From Clostridiales bacterium (GTDB lineage Bacteria; Bacillota; Clostridia; Peptostreptococcales; Anaerovoracaceae), in the NCBI GenBank assembly GCA_022773945.1, contig JALFNS010000046.1, forward strand, positions 62,001 to 126,000: 64,000 bases of DNA, given 5' to 3'. Positions 1 through 9,718 of the stretch are shown here, one piece after another; position 1 is the first letter of the stretch, and each line of letters starts with the position of its first letter. A program made the translations under genes and the position numbers. Under the pieces are notes generated by a model. The model did not search any database, was not told the DNA's origin, and was given only the letters and a program-made list of their open reading frames with translations.

Positions 1-108
1 TGTGTCTCAGCAGCCGTAATACCTGACGAAAGGGCGATATGCCACTGGAGAAATCCGGGAAGGCGTCCGAGTAGGCTGAGGGTTAAGTCGGAAGACCTGC
101 CTGCTTCA
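1..108 (+). promoter_or_regulatory. Cobalamin (B12) riboswitch, 3' portion (5' part cut off by window edge)
   Basis: GCCACTG...CGGGAAGGC...AAGTCGGAAGACCTGCCTG matches the conserved 3' core / B12 box of cobalamin riboswitches. Confidence 0.88.
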
Positions 109-181
109 GAAGCATCTGTCATCTGAGGTAAGACGGTTGATAATCGGTGTATTTTTGTGATACACTGACGGTTGGAATTCG

Positions 182-207
182 CGTACTCAGAGGAGTACGT
201 TTTTTTA
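182..207 (+). terminator. Rho-independent terminator, likely riboswitch expression platform
   Basis: CGTACTC-AGAG-GAGTACG perfect stem followed by TTTTTTT, between riboswitch and first ORF. Confidence 0.85.
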
Positions 208-266
208 TTGCAGCCGCCTCTTTTACACAGATTGAGACAGACAACAGGAGAGGAGGAGAAAATGAA

Positions 267-3200
267 ATGGTAAGAGAAAGTATGAGAAAAGCGCTGGCAT
301 GGTTCATGGCGATTGCAGTTGCCCTGACCTGCACCGGCGTGAGTCTGGAATCCGCGGAGGCGGCCTATGCGGATGAAGGCGGCGAGGTGGTGTCTGTTAC
401 AACCGCAGAAGAATTCGCAGCCATGGAAGCAGACGGAAACTACAGACTGGACAGCGATATAGCAATAACATCATCCTATGGCAACCCATTTACGGGGGCC
501 TTCGACGGTAACGGTCACACTATAACCGTAAGTACCGGCGGAGTATTCGGAACCGTAGACGGAGGCCGCGTCGAGAATCTGACGGTGGACGGTGCGTTCA
601 CATCCTCGTCAAGTGCCAATGCGGGAGTGTGTAGCACATCAAATAACGCCAGCACATTCTACAGATGCGTTAACAAGGCTGACATCAGTACAACGGGAAG
701 AACCGGCAGAGCGGCGGGTATCGTCTGCAATGCCACCGGAACGGCTAATACCACAACGATTACAGAATGCGCCAATTACGGAGACATAAGCGGATCGGGC
801 ACTTCCTGCTATTCAACGGGTATAGCTGCATACGTTGCGGGCACAGTAACCATAAGCAAATGCTATAACACGGGCGATTTGACTGGAGCTTCCAGAACTG
901 CGGGTATAGTCGGACAGATTGGATCAGGCAATTCAGCCACAGACTGCTATAACGTAGGCGCGCTTACCGGAGGAACATCGGGAACCGGTGAGATATTAGG
1001 CTGGAACAATGCGTCTGCAGGGGCTGAGAACTGCTACTGGACAGGGGAGAATGCTGTTCAGGGCGGAGGTAGCGGAGTACCTGTAAACTGTGAGAAGGTT
1101 GCTGATTCTGCGGCTATGCTTGAGAAGTTGTCCTCCGCTGGCTATGTGGCAGACAGTCAGAACATCAACGGCGGTTATCCGATTCTTGAGTGGCAGAAGA
1201 GTGCCGGAAGCAGTGAGGAAACCGTCGTAGACGAGGGTGATCAGCAGGTACTCGATTCCATCAAGAGTAAATACGAAGCAGAGTACGGTGCTCTCAGACC
1301 TTCATATGACAAGTGTTCCAACATCAACAAGATGATTGAAGACAAGATTGCCGCATATGAAATCGAAGGATTATCGGCTGATAAGATTAAGGTAGAAGTT
1401 AAGAGCAGCGACGATACGGATGTTATAGCCGAGGACGGAACGATAAACTACATCAGAGCCGATGAGTGGACCATGTCCGGAATGTACTCGAAGAACGTGA
1501 GCTGCGTTTTTAACATAGCCTATGGAACTGCGGACTTTGAAACATCAGCGAGAACCGTGACGGTCGGATGGGATGTTGAATATTTCGAAGGCAAAATGCA
1601 GGAAGAAGCGGACAAGCTGACTGAAGAAAGCATCAAGGGTGAAAATGCAGACCTGGCAAATGTGGAATCACAGCTCACACTGCCGAGAAGCATGGGAACC
1701 AGTGCCAAAAAGGTGTGGTCCGAAATAGAGTGGACGGTATCAGAACCGTCTGTTATATCACCGGAACAGGAGGAATATACAGGAATCGGAACGCCTCTCA
1801 AGGGTGTTGTTAACAGACCGGAATTCGACACGGAAGTTACCCTGACGGCCACCTTCAAGGCCAACGAGAGCATACTCAACACAAACGTGGAGACGGTTTC
1901 GGACTTTTCGACAATAACGAAAACCTTCACGGTTACGGTCAAGGGTACGGGAATTCACGAGGACACTGAGGACGAGCTTCGGGCGATTCTGGACAAGTAC
2001 TACACTGACGATATGCTGCAGAACTTTGCGGACAAAACCACCCTGGACAGAGATAACTGCACAGGCGACATACAGCTGCCGAGATATACGAGAATTGACG
2101 ATGAAGACGGTAATCCTGTCTTCGAAAACAAGGAAATAACAGTTACATCTGACAACGAGACTGTTATCAGAATAAACGGATACAGAGCATTCGTCGACAG
2201 ATTCGCCATAGATGAGAAGACAACCGTTAAGCTGACTGTTTCCTTCACTAGAGGTGACAAGACGGTCTCCAGAGACATAGCAGTAACAGTTATACCGGTA
2301 TCAGATGAGGAACTTGATGCAGAGCTGGCGGCCATGGATAAGGCTAAAGCAAGCTACTGGGACGGAATCAATGACGGAGTCTACAAGTCGAAGAACGAAA
2401 TAACAGGAAATCTGAAAGCCTTCCAGGAGATCAACATTGATGCTGAAGGCAATGTGTCATTCATTTACAACTACAATGATATGACAAATAGGGGAATAAT
2501 CCCTGACGGCTGGTTCGAGGATTCATGGGAGATGGAAGCTGCCGGCTACAACAGATTCAAATCATCCGCCGACAACGTGATAGCTCATGAGAATCTGGTT
2601 TACACGGAGCCTGAGAAGGATACCGACGTAACGATAACATCGTGGCTCACAAGTGAGAGGTTCGGCGAGTACGCACCGGCGCATCCGGAAAACGAGAAAC
2701 TGCAGAAGCTTTACAAGCAGGAGGTTTCCGTAACGGTCAAGGTGCTCGCGCCGCACACTCACCAGATGGTTCATCATCCGGCCAGCGGTGCCACGTACAC
2801 ATCTGCAGGAAACACTGAATACTGGGAGTGCACAACCTGCGGCAAATGCTACAAGGACGAAGCGGGAACTCAGCTTATCGATGAGAAGTCAACGGTTGTT
2901 CCTAAGAAGGTTGCTAGACCGGCCGCTGCGGGAACCGTGCTGAAGAGCGGCAAAAGCTACTACAAGGTGAAATCTTCGAGTGTCAAGAACCCTACGGTAT
3001 ACTTCGCGAAGACTTCATGTAAGCGTTACTGCACTATACCTGCGACAATCAAGGTTAACCACGTGACGTACAAAGTCACTGGAATTTCCGCAAAGGCATT
3101 CAAGGGTAAGAAGAAGTTCAGAACGGTTATCGTGAAGACTAAGAGTCTGACGAAGTCCTCTGTTAAGAAGTGCTTCTCCAAGTCAAGAGTGAGAACTGTG

Positions 3201-3305
3201 AAAGTCAAAGTCGGAAGCTCGTCACTCAACAAAAAGTATGTTAAGATATACAAAAAGTATTTCAAAAAATCAAACAGCGGTAGGAAGGTAACTGTAAGAA
3301 GATAG
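267..3305 (+). CDS. Secreted surface protein with GLUG-like beta-helix repeats, atrophied Ig-like domains and basic C-terminal domain
   Basis: SD AGGAGGAG before ATG 267; signal peptide MVRESMRKALAWFMAIAVALTCTG; repeated AGIVxxxxG / CYNTGDLTG motifs. Confidence 0.8.
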   Translation: MVRESMRKALAWFMAIAVALTCTGVSLESAEAAYADEGGEVVSVTTAEEFAAMEADGNYRLDSDIAITSSYGNPFTGAFDGNGHTITVSTGGVFGTVDGGRVENLTVDGAFTSSSSANAGVCSTSNNASTFYRCVNKADISTTGRTGRAAGIVCNATGTANTTTITECANYGDISGSGTSCYSTGIAAYVAGTVTISKCYNTGDLTGASRTAGIVGQIGSGNSATDCYNVGALTGGTSGTGEILGWNNASAGAENCYWTGENAVQGGGSGVPVNCEKVADSAAMLEKLSSAGYVADSQNINGGYPILEWQKSAGSSEETVVDEGDQQVLDSIKSKYEAEYGALRPSYDKCSNINKMIEDKIAAYEIEGLSADKIKVEVKSSDDTDVIAEDGTINYIRADEWTMSGMYSKNVSCVFNIAYGTADFETSARTVTVGWDVEYFEGKMQEEADKLTEESIKGENADLANVESQLTLPRSMGTSAKKVWSEIEWTVSEPSVISPEQEEYTGIGTPLKGVVNRPEFDTEVTLTATFKANESILNTNVETVSDFSTITKTFTVTVKGTGIHEDTEDELRAILDKYYTDDMLQNFADKTTLDRDNCTGDIQLPRYTRIDDEDGNPVFENKEITVTSDNETVIRINGYRAFVDRFAIDEKTTVKLTVSFTRGDKTVSRDIAVTVIPVSDEELDAELAAMDKAKASYWDGINDGVYKSKNEITGNLKAFQEINIDAEGNVSFIYNYNDMTNRGIIPDGWFEDSWEMEAAGYNRFKSSADNVIAHENLVYTEPEKDTDVTITSWLTSERFGEYAPAHPENEKLQKLYKQEVSVTVKVLAPHTHQMVHHPASGATYTSAGNTEYWECTTCGKCYKDEAGTQLIDEKSTVVPKKVARPAAAGTVLKSGKSYYKVKSSSVKNPTVYFAKTSCKRYCTIPATIKVNHVTYKVTGISAKAFKGKKKFRTVIVKTKSLTKSSVKKCFSKSRVRTVKVKVGSSSLNKKYVKIYKKYFKKSNSGRKVTVRR

Positions 3306-3306
3306 T

Positions 3307-5553
3307 ATGAAAACAAGGTATAGAGGCTGCATCAGCCTGACAACAGCAGTGATGATGATTTTTTCCCTTTTCGTTCCGTGGGGCGGTACTGCCTTTGCTG
3401 CAGATGAAAATTCTGCGGAGGCGATTGCTGCCGCACCGGGAGAAGTCATTGTGGTATACGAGAAAGACTGCAACAAGACGGAGCAGCAGGATATCATAGA
3501 CAATCTGAATACGGAGCAGGAGGTTCAGGATTCGGAGACACTGGCTAAAACCGTGGCGGATGAGGGCACCGGGCAGCTTCTGTACCTTGAAGACGAAAAT
3601 GCTGTGTCGGAGGCTGTAGAGCTTCTGGAGCAGGAGGATGGCGTGGCATACGCCCAGCCTAACTTCAGATATGAGATTTTCGAAAGCACTTCCGGGGATC
3701 CTCTCAGTGAGCAGCAGTACTATCTGAACGATTGGGATGAGAGTTTCACCACCAGCTGCGGCGCCGGTATAAGAGCCGCCTGGGAATCGGTTCCCGAGGA
3801 TGCTCATGTGACCATAGCGGTTCTGGACACGGGCTGCCTTATAGATCATGAAGACCTGTCCGGCAATATAGATCCGGCTTTCGCATATAACGCACTCACA
3901 GGTGAGAAGGGAGCGGCTGCCGTAACGGATACAATGAATCACGGCACCCCCGTGACGGGTATCGCGGGAGCCGTTTCAGGCAACGGTAAAGGCATCAGCG
4001 GAGTGGCAGGAAGCTGGGCGGACATCATACCGGTTAAGATTTTCAGAGACGACGGAGGTGCATACACGTCTGAGATGATTGCCGCTTTCGATTATCTGGA
4101 GCTGCTCATGGACAGCGGCAAGGTCGATGACCTTCATGTCATCAACATGAGCCTGGGCGGCTACGGTAAGCTCAGCAGCAAGGATTTAGCCTTCGAGAGT
4201 GAGATAACGGAGATGAGAGGACGTGACGTGCTGACGGTCTGCGCCGGCGGTAACGGTGACTCTGCGCAAAATCCGATTACGGACAAAGTCTTCCCGGGTG
4301 ATTACGAGGACTGCCTATGCGTGACATCACTTGATGAGAATGGATGCAATTCGTCTTTTTCTGACTACAACGAGTATAAGGACATCAGTGCGCCCGGTGA
4401 ATATATCATTTCGGTTTCCAAAGAAGGAACCGGCAGTTACAGAACCATAAACGGCACATCGGCTGCCGCGCCTGTGGTGTCCGGAATTGTCGGTCTCATG
4501 TGGGCAGTGGACGAGGACCTGACAGCTGATGAAGTTGTCGGCATTCTCAAGGATACAGCCAACAAGGTGAATACCGAAAAGAATGACAGAGGTGACAAAA
4601 CCGGAAGCGCCGGGGCTATTGACGCTGCGGAGGCTCTTCAGAGTCTGGAGGGAAGCGCCGCTTCCAGAGCAGATATAAACGATGCACAGGTCACACTTAC
4701 TAAAGGGAACAAATACACATATACAGGTTCGGAGATAACCCCTCAGGTCACTGTGGAATATGAAGGCAAGTTGCTGGAGGAGGGTGTGGATTACACCGTT
4801 CACTGCAGCGGCAACAAAAATGTAGGGCAGGCCAGCATGGGAATCACCGGCATCGGCGCCTACAGAGGCACCAAATCCGTATCATTCACCATAGCTGCGA
4901 AGTCGCTGAAATCTACAGAAGTGCATCTATCCGCCTATTTGTTCAAGTACACCGGGTCGAAGCGTTTTCCCGACATTAATGTGAAGGACGGAAGCAGGAA
5001 GCTGGTATGGGGAACGGATTTCACCGTATCTCAGACCGGGGGCAACTCGAAGAGTCCGGGATGGAACACCATTGTCATTACAGGCAAAGGCAACTACACG
5101 GGCAGCTTTAAACGCTACTTCAGGATTCTGCCTTCCGGTTCTAAGGTTGTGTATCCTAAGTCTGCGGGCAAAACCTTCAAGGCGGGAAGCAACTACTATG
5201 TGGTTACTAAAATTCCGGGGGAGACAAATCCGATGAACAACGCGTATGTGTCCTTCGTGAAGACCACCGGCAAAAGGAGCGCCACTGTGCCGAATTACGT
5301 ATCCTACGGTGGATATAAATATAAGGTGACGGGCATTAAGAGCAAGGCGCTCTCCGGCAAGAAACGAATTAAAACCCTGACCGTGAAGGCCACGGGGCTG
5401 AGTGCTGCTTCTGTCAAAAGAAGCCTTACCGGTTCGTCTGTGAAATATGTTAAGGTCAAGGTCGGCTCGTCCTCCAAGAACAGGAAGTACAGAAGCGCCT
5501 ACAAAAAAATCTTCACCCGGAGCAACTGCGGCCGCAAGGTGAAGGTGAAATAG
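3307..5553 (+). CDS. Secreted S8 (subtilisin-like) serine peptidase with propeptide and basic C-terminal domain
   Basis: Signal peptide; catalytic motifs VLDTGCLIDHEDL (Asp), NHGTPVTGI (His), NGTSAAAPVVSGI (Ser); starts 2 nt after upstream stop. Confidence 0.92.
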   Translation: MKTRYRGCISLTTAVMMIFSLFVPWGGTAFAADENSAEAIAAAPGEVIVVYEKDCNKTEQQDIIDNLNTEQEVQDSETLAKTVADEGTGQLLYLEDENAVSEAVELLEQEDGVAYAQPNFRYEIFESTSGDPLSEQQYYLNDWDESFTTSCGAGIRAAWESVPEDAHVTIAVLDTGCLIDHEDLSGNIDPAFAYNALTGEKGAAAVTDTMNHGTPVTGIAGAVSGNGKGISGVAGSWADIIPVKIFRDDGGAYTSEMIAAFDYLELLMDSGKVDDLHVINMSLGGYGKLSSKDLAFESEITEMRGRDVLTVCAGGNGDSAQNPITDKVFPGDYEDCLCVTSLDENGCNSSFSDYNEYKDISAPGEYIISVSKEGTGSYRTINGTSAAAPVVSGIVGLMWAVDEDLTADEVVGILKDTANKVNTEKNDRGDKTGSAGAIDAAEALQSLEGSAASRADINDAQVTLTKGNKYTYTGSEITPQVTVEYEGKLLEEGVDYTVHCSGNKNVGQASMGITGIGAYRGTKSVSFTIAAKSLKSTEVHLSAYLFKYTGSKRFPDINVKDGSRKLVWGTDFTVSQTGGNSKSPGWNTIVITGKGNYTGSFKRYFRILPSGSKVVYPKSAGKTFKAGSNYYVVTKIPGETNPMNNAYVSFVKTTGKRSATVPNYVSYGGYKYKVTGIKSKALSGKKRIKTLTVKATGLSAASVKRSLTGSSVKYVKVKVGSSSKNRKYRSAYKKIFTRSNCGRKVKVK

Positions 5554-5607
5554 ATTTAACCGGACAGACTCATAGCACAAACTTAAAAATACTCATAAAT
5601 GGTAAAA

Positions 5608-5627
5608 GTTTATCGTATATGATAAAC
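5608..5627 (+). promoter_or_regulatory. Palindromic UAS, candidate enhancer site for sigma-54 activator (site 1)
   Basis: GTTTATCGTATATGATAAAC; core matches TTATCRWAWRTGATAA found at three other sites. Confidence 0.7.
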
Positions 5628-5690
5628 GGAGCCGTAAGTACAGCAGTTTCAACCTTTATCAAAAATGAAAAAATAATCAGTCGAGATAAA

Positions 5691-5706
5691 TTATCATAAG
5701 TGATAA
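5691..5706 (+). promoter_or_regulatory. Palindromic UAS (site 2)
   Basis: TTATCATAAGTGATAA, ~90 bp upstream of the -24/-12 promoter. Confidence 0.72.
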
Positions 5707-5781
5707 ATCATCTCAAAACACTGCAAGCTGTTAAAGCCATGAATTTCAACGTTTTTCAAGTTTTTTGAATTTACGTACAAA

Positions 5782-5797
5782 TGGCACGCGGCTTGCT
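5782..5797 (+). promoter_or_regulatory. Sigma-54 (-24/-12) promoter
   Basis: TGGCAC-GCGGC-TTGC, exact consensus spacing (GG-N10-GC), ~80 bp upstream of first gene. Confidence 0.85.
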
Positions 5798-5873
5798 TTA
5801 TTTAATTGGTGAAAGATGCTTTGCTAAACCCTTTTTTAATCTATTGCAATTATACATTCAGGAGGTAGTAAAA

Positions 5874-6650
5874 ATGAGTGAATTTAAAGGACAATCAGTA
5901 ATAATCACAGGCGGAAGCGGCGGCATGGGACTTTGCATCGCTGAATCATTCCTTAAGGAAGGTGCTCTCGTATATCTGGCAGACATCAATGAAGACAGAC
6001 TTAAGAAGGCTGTAGAGGATCTCAAACAGTACGGTCAGGTTGACTATGTTGTTACAGATGTAACCAAGGTTGCTACAATCGAGAACCTCATGGCGGAGGT
6101 TGTTAAGCGTGCAGGTAAGATCGATGTTGTAGTAAACACTGCAGGACTCTGGGTTGAAGGTGATTCCGACAAGATGACAGAGGAAGAGTGGGACAGAGTT
6201 GTCAATGTAAACCTGAAGGGAACTTTCTTTGTATGCAGCAGAGCTATTCCTGAACTGGAGAAGACTGGCGGATGCATCGTCAACATCAGTTCAGATGCAG
6301 GAATCGGCGGAAACCCGGGCAACTGCATCTACAATGCTTCCAAGGGCGGCGTTACACTTATCACCAAGTCGCTGGGACTGGAGCTGGCTCCGCGCGGAAT
6401 CAGAGTTAACGCCATCGCACCTGCAGACGTTGAAACACCAATGCTCGTAGGGCAGGCTGAAGTATACGGCAACGGAGACATGGAAGGATACTACTGGAAT
6501 CTGCTGAGAAAATATCCTCAGGGAGAGAGAGCCAAGTTTATACAGCCTTCAGAAATCGCTGAATGCGTGCTCTTCCTGGCATCCAAGAAAGTTGAATCCA
6601 TTACAGCTACGACCCTTTCCATCGACTGCGGCCTGACTGCCGGATATTAA
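5874..6650 (+). CDS. SDR family oxidoreductase
   Basis: TGGSGGMG nucleotide-binding motif, YNASK catalytic motif; SD AGGAGGT before ATG 5874. Confidence 0.9.
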   Translation: MSEFKGQSVIITGGSGGMGLCIAESFLKEGALVYLADINEDRLKKAVEDLKQYGQVDYVVTDVTKVATIENLMAEVVKRAGKIDVVVNTAGLWVEGDSDKMTEEEWDRVVNVNLKGTFFVCSRAIPELEKTGGCIVNISSDAGIGGNPGNCIYNASKGGVTLITKSLGLELAPRGIRVNAIAPADVETPMLVGQAEVYGNGDMEGYYWNLLRKYPQGERAKFIQPSEIAECVLFLASKKVESITATTLSIDCGLTAGY

Positions 6651-6674
6651 TGACGGACCCGGAAGGAGTAAAAA

Positions 6675-8072
6675 ATGAGCAATAACATTGTTTATCCGTA
6701 TATACCAAATACCGTTCCGGAAATTAAAAAGGAAATGATGGATGCGGTGAATGCGGGAAGCGAGAGAGAAATCTTCGAGGTAATCCCGGATCATCTTCTC
6801 TATAACGACTTCGAATTCCCGGAACCTATACTGGACGAGTACTCCCTGAAACGCCATACGGAGGAGCTGCTGGACAAGAACGCCAATCTGGGAACGCATC
6901 TCTGTTTCCTGGGGGCGGGATGTGCACCTCACTTCATTCCTGCTACAGTGGATGAGGTCCTCAAGAGAGGAGAACTGGTGACGGCCTATACAAGCGATCT
7001 AGGCGACCAGGGAAGAGGTCAGATGCAGTTTGAGTATCAGAGCCTTATGGCGGAGCTTCTGGATATGGATGTAATCACATTTCCTCAGTATGATGGTGGA
7101 AGCTCCCTTGGGCACGCTATAAGAATGACCAGAAGACTTACGGGAAGGAAGAAGGTTCTCGTGGCATCTACAATCAATCCTTTCGCTCTCAATGTGGCTC
7201 AGAACTATCTGTCTCAGATTGACGGCAACTACTGTGATATCGAGATGATTGCCTATGACAGACAGACGGGTCTTCTAGACCTGAAGGATCTGGAGGCCAA
7301 GCTTAGCGATGAGGTGGCAGGTGTTGTTATCGAGACACCGACATTCCTGGGAACCATCGAGGTTAACGCGAGGAAAATCGGAGAAATGGCAAAGGCTGCA
7401 GGTGCCGAATTCGTCGTTTACGCAGATCCGATATCTCTGGGAGTTCTGGAAGCTCCGGGAGCCTACGGCGCAACCATCGCATGCGGAGACATCCATTCGC
7501 TGGGAATTCACATGGCTGCGGGAGCAGGCGTGGGCGGATATGTCATGGTAAAGGATGAATACAAGTATGCCAAGGAGCTCAAGGATATGATGTATGCCGC
7601 TTCTCCTACGGGAGTGGACGGGGAGATAGGCTTCAGCTTCGAGGCTTCCTTCGACAGAACATCCTATGAGATAAGAGAAAAGGCGGCGGAATTTACCGGA
7701 ACAAGTGCGGGCCTCTGGACAGCGGCTGCAGGTGTATACCTGGCAACTATGGGTCCTGCAGGCATGAAGGAAGTCGGTGAATCAATAATCACCAGATGTG
7801 CATATGCAGCTAAGAAGCTGTCGGCCGTCAAGGGTGTTGAAATCGCTTTATCAGGTCCGGCTTTCAAGGAGCTCGTAGTAGATTTTTCGGGAACGGGCAA
7901 GTCCGTACAGGAAATCAACGACAGACTTCTTGAGAAGAATATAATAGGCGGATACGATCTTTCGAAAATCTATGAGGATCAGAAGGAACGCATGCTTCTG
8001 TGCGTAACCGAGATCCACCTGAAGAAGGATATAGACAAGCTTGTAAGCGCGATTGAAGAAATCGTAGCGTAA
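6675..8072 (+). CDS. Glycine dehydrogenase subunit 1-like (GcvPA-like) PLP protein, divergent
   Basis: FLGAGCAPHFIPATVDEVLKRGELVTAYT...FEYQSLMAEL...ADPISLGVLEAPGAYGA like GcvPA; canonical REKATSNICTNQ-type motif not retained. Confidence 0.82.
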   Translation: MSNNIVYPYIPNTVPEIKKEMMDAVNAGSEREIFEVIPDHLLYNDFEFPEPILDEYSLKRHTEELLDKNANLGTHLCFLGAGCAPHFIPATVDEVLKRGELVTAYTSDLGDQGRGQMQFEYQSLMAELLDMDVITFPQYDGGSSLGHAIRMTRRLTGRKKVLVASTINPFALNVAQNYLSQIDGNYCDIEMIAYDRQTGLLDLKDLEAKLSDEVAGVVIETPTFLGTIEVNARKIGEMAKAAGAEFVVYADPISLGVLEAPGAYGATIACGDIHSLGIHMAAGAGVGGYVMVKDEYKYAKELKDMMYAASPTGVDGEIGFSFEASFDRTSYEIREKAAEFTGTSAGLWTAAAGVYLATMGPAGMKEVGESIITRCAYAAKKLSAVKGVEIALSGPAFKELVVDFSGTGKSVQEINDRLLEKNIIGGYDLSKIYEDQKERMLLCVTEIHLKKDIDKLVSAIEEIVA

Positions 8073-8074
8073 CC

Positions 8075-9646
8075 ATGCAGAAAGGAATGATAAAGTTGAA
8101 AAATGTTGAGATAAAAGAATTTCACCAGGCCAGATGGAACGAGCCGATCGTCATGGAACTCTCCGTTCCCGGAGAACGCGGCGTGCTGCTTCCGGGTCTG
8201 GAGAAGGAGCTCGAAGACGAGGCCGGTACTGTGGATTACAGCGGCATTGCACGTAAGAGCCCTCTGAATCTGCCTGAAATCAACCAGCCGAGACTTGTCA
8301 GACACTACAGTCGCGTGACTCAGGAGATGATGGGTTCCGACAATACTCTGGGCATCTCTCAGGGAACATGCACTCTTAAGTATAACCCTAAGGTACAGGA
8401 ACACATGGCCATGGACAAGAGAATTGCCGATGTTCATCCGCTTCAGGATGTGAAGACTATGCAGGGTATACTGGAGATATACTACAGGACAGACAGGATG
8501 ATGCGTGAACTGGCAGGCATGGACAAGTTCTCCTTCCTACCTACAGGCGGAGGACAGGCTATCTATGTTAACGCTCAGATAGTCAGGAAGTACCATGAAT
8601 CGGTGGGCAACACTCACAAGACTGAAATAGTCACCACACTGCACTCCCACCCTGTTGATGCTTCCGCATCGTCCACTCTGGGATACAAGATAATAACGCT
8701 TATGCCGGATCCTGTTACAGGACTTCCTAACTGGGACGAATACAAAGCGGCACTCAGTGACAAGACAGCGGCAATATTCATAACAAATCCTGAAGACACC
8801 GGTATCTTCAACGACAGAATTGACGAGTTCGTCAAGGCTGCCCACGAGGTTGATGCGGTATGTGTATATGACCAGGCCAATGCCAATGCCCTTCTGGGAG
8901 TGGCCAGAGCCGGAGAAGCAGGCTTCGATCTGATGCACTTCAACCTGCACAAGACCTTCTCGGCGCCTCACGGTTCGGACGGACCGGGCTGCGGAGCCAT
9001 CGGATGCAAAGAAAAATTCGCAGCCTTCGTTCCTAAGCCTACGGTTGAGAAGGACGGTGACACATACTATCTGGATTATGACAGAGAAGACAGCGTAGGC
9101 TATGTCAAGTTCTACATGGGTAATGCACAGGCAGTGCTCAAGGCCTATATGTGGTGCATGAGTCTGGGTATCGACGGACTGAGACAGGTTGCCGTGACAT
9201 CGGTACTCAATAACCAGTATATGCTCAAGGAAATTCTGGAAAAGGTGCCGGGCGTGAAGCTCTACTTCGATGACGGCAGGAGAAGAATGGAACAGACAAG
9301 ACTCTCCTTCGAACCTCTCATGGAGGAAACGGGCTGCGGAGCTGTTGATGTGAACCACAGGCTTATAGATTACGGCATTTCCGAGCTGTGGATGTCCCAT
9401 CATCCGTTCACGGTGCCTGAACCGTTCACACCGGAGCCTTGCGAGAGCTACAACAAGGACGATCTTGATTACTACGTTGAGGTTCTGAGAAGAATCGCGG
9501 TAGAATGCAAGGAAGATCCTGATACGGTCAAGACTGCACCTCACAAGGCGGCAAGACACGCGCCTGTGGCTGTTCCTGAAACATCCTCCGAGGAAGATTT
9601 CGAGAAACTGGCCACCACGTGGAGAGCTTACAAAAAACGTTTCTAA
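8075..9646 (+). CDS. Glycine dehydrogenase subunit 2-like (GcvPB-like) PLP protein, divergent
   Basis: HFNLHKTFSAPHGSDGPGCGAIG PLP-lysine region; true start may be TTG 8096 with SD AGAAAGGA. Confidence 0.82.
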   Translation: MQKGMIKLKNVEIKEFHQARWNEPIVMELSVPGERGVLLPGLEKELEDEAGTVDYSGIARKSPLNLPEINQPRLVRHYSRVTQEMMGSDNTLGISQGTCTLKYNPKVQEHMAMDKRIADVHPLQDVKTMQGILEIYYRTDRMMRELAGMDKFSFLPTGGGQAIYVNAQIVRKYHESVGNTHKTEIVTTLHSHPVDASASSTLGYKIITLMPDPVTGLPNWDEYKAALSDKTAAIFITNPEDTGIFNDRIDEFVKAAHEVDAVCVYDQANANALLGVARAGEAGFDLMHFNLHKTFSAPHGSDGPGCGAIGCKEKFAAFVPKPTVEKDGDTYYLDYDREDSVGYVKFYMGNAQAVLKAYMWCMSLGIDGLRQVAVTSVLNNQYMLKEILEKVPGVKLYFDDGRRRMEQTRLSFEPLMEETGCGAVDVNHRLIDYGISELWMSHHPFTVPEPFTPEPCESYNKDDLDYYVEVLRRIAVECKEDPDTVKTAPHKAARHAPVAVPETSSEEDFEKLATTWRAYKKRF

Positions 9647-9663
9647 ACCATTAATAGACGGAG

Positions 9664-9696
9664 ATCAGAGCAGGAATAATTCCCGCTCTGATTTTC
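9664..9696 (+). terminator. Intra-operon terminator-like hairpin
   Basis: ATCAGAGCaGGAAT/AATTCCcGCTCTGAT stem followed by TTTTCT. Confidence 0.65.
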
Positions 9697-9718
9697 TATC
9701 AGCTAGTCGGAGATAAAA

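Noticed and set aside
592-789. 65-aa plus ORF inside the GLUG-like surface protein
   Set aside because: Internal out-of-frame ORF without support
8537-9559. 340-aa minus-strand ORF inside the GcvPB-like gene
   Set aside because: Complete antisense overlap with a well-supported coding gene; translation looks like shadow-frame sequence with no motif
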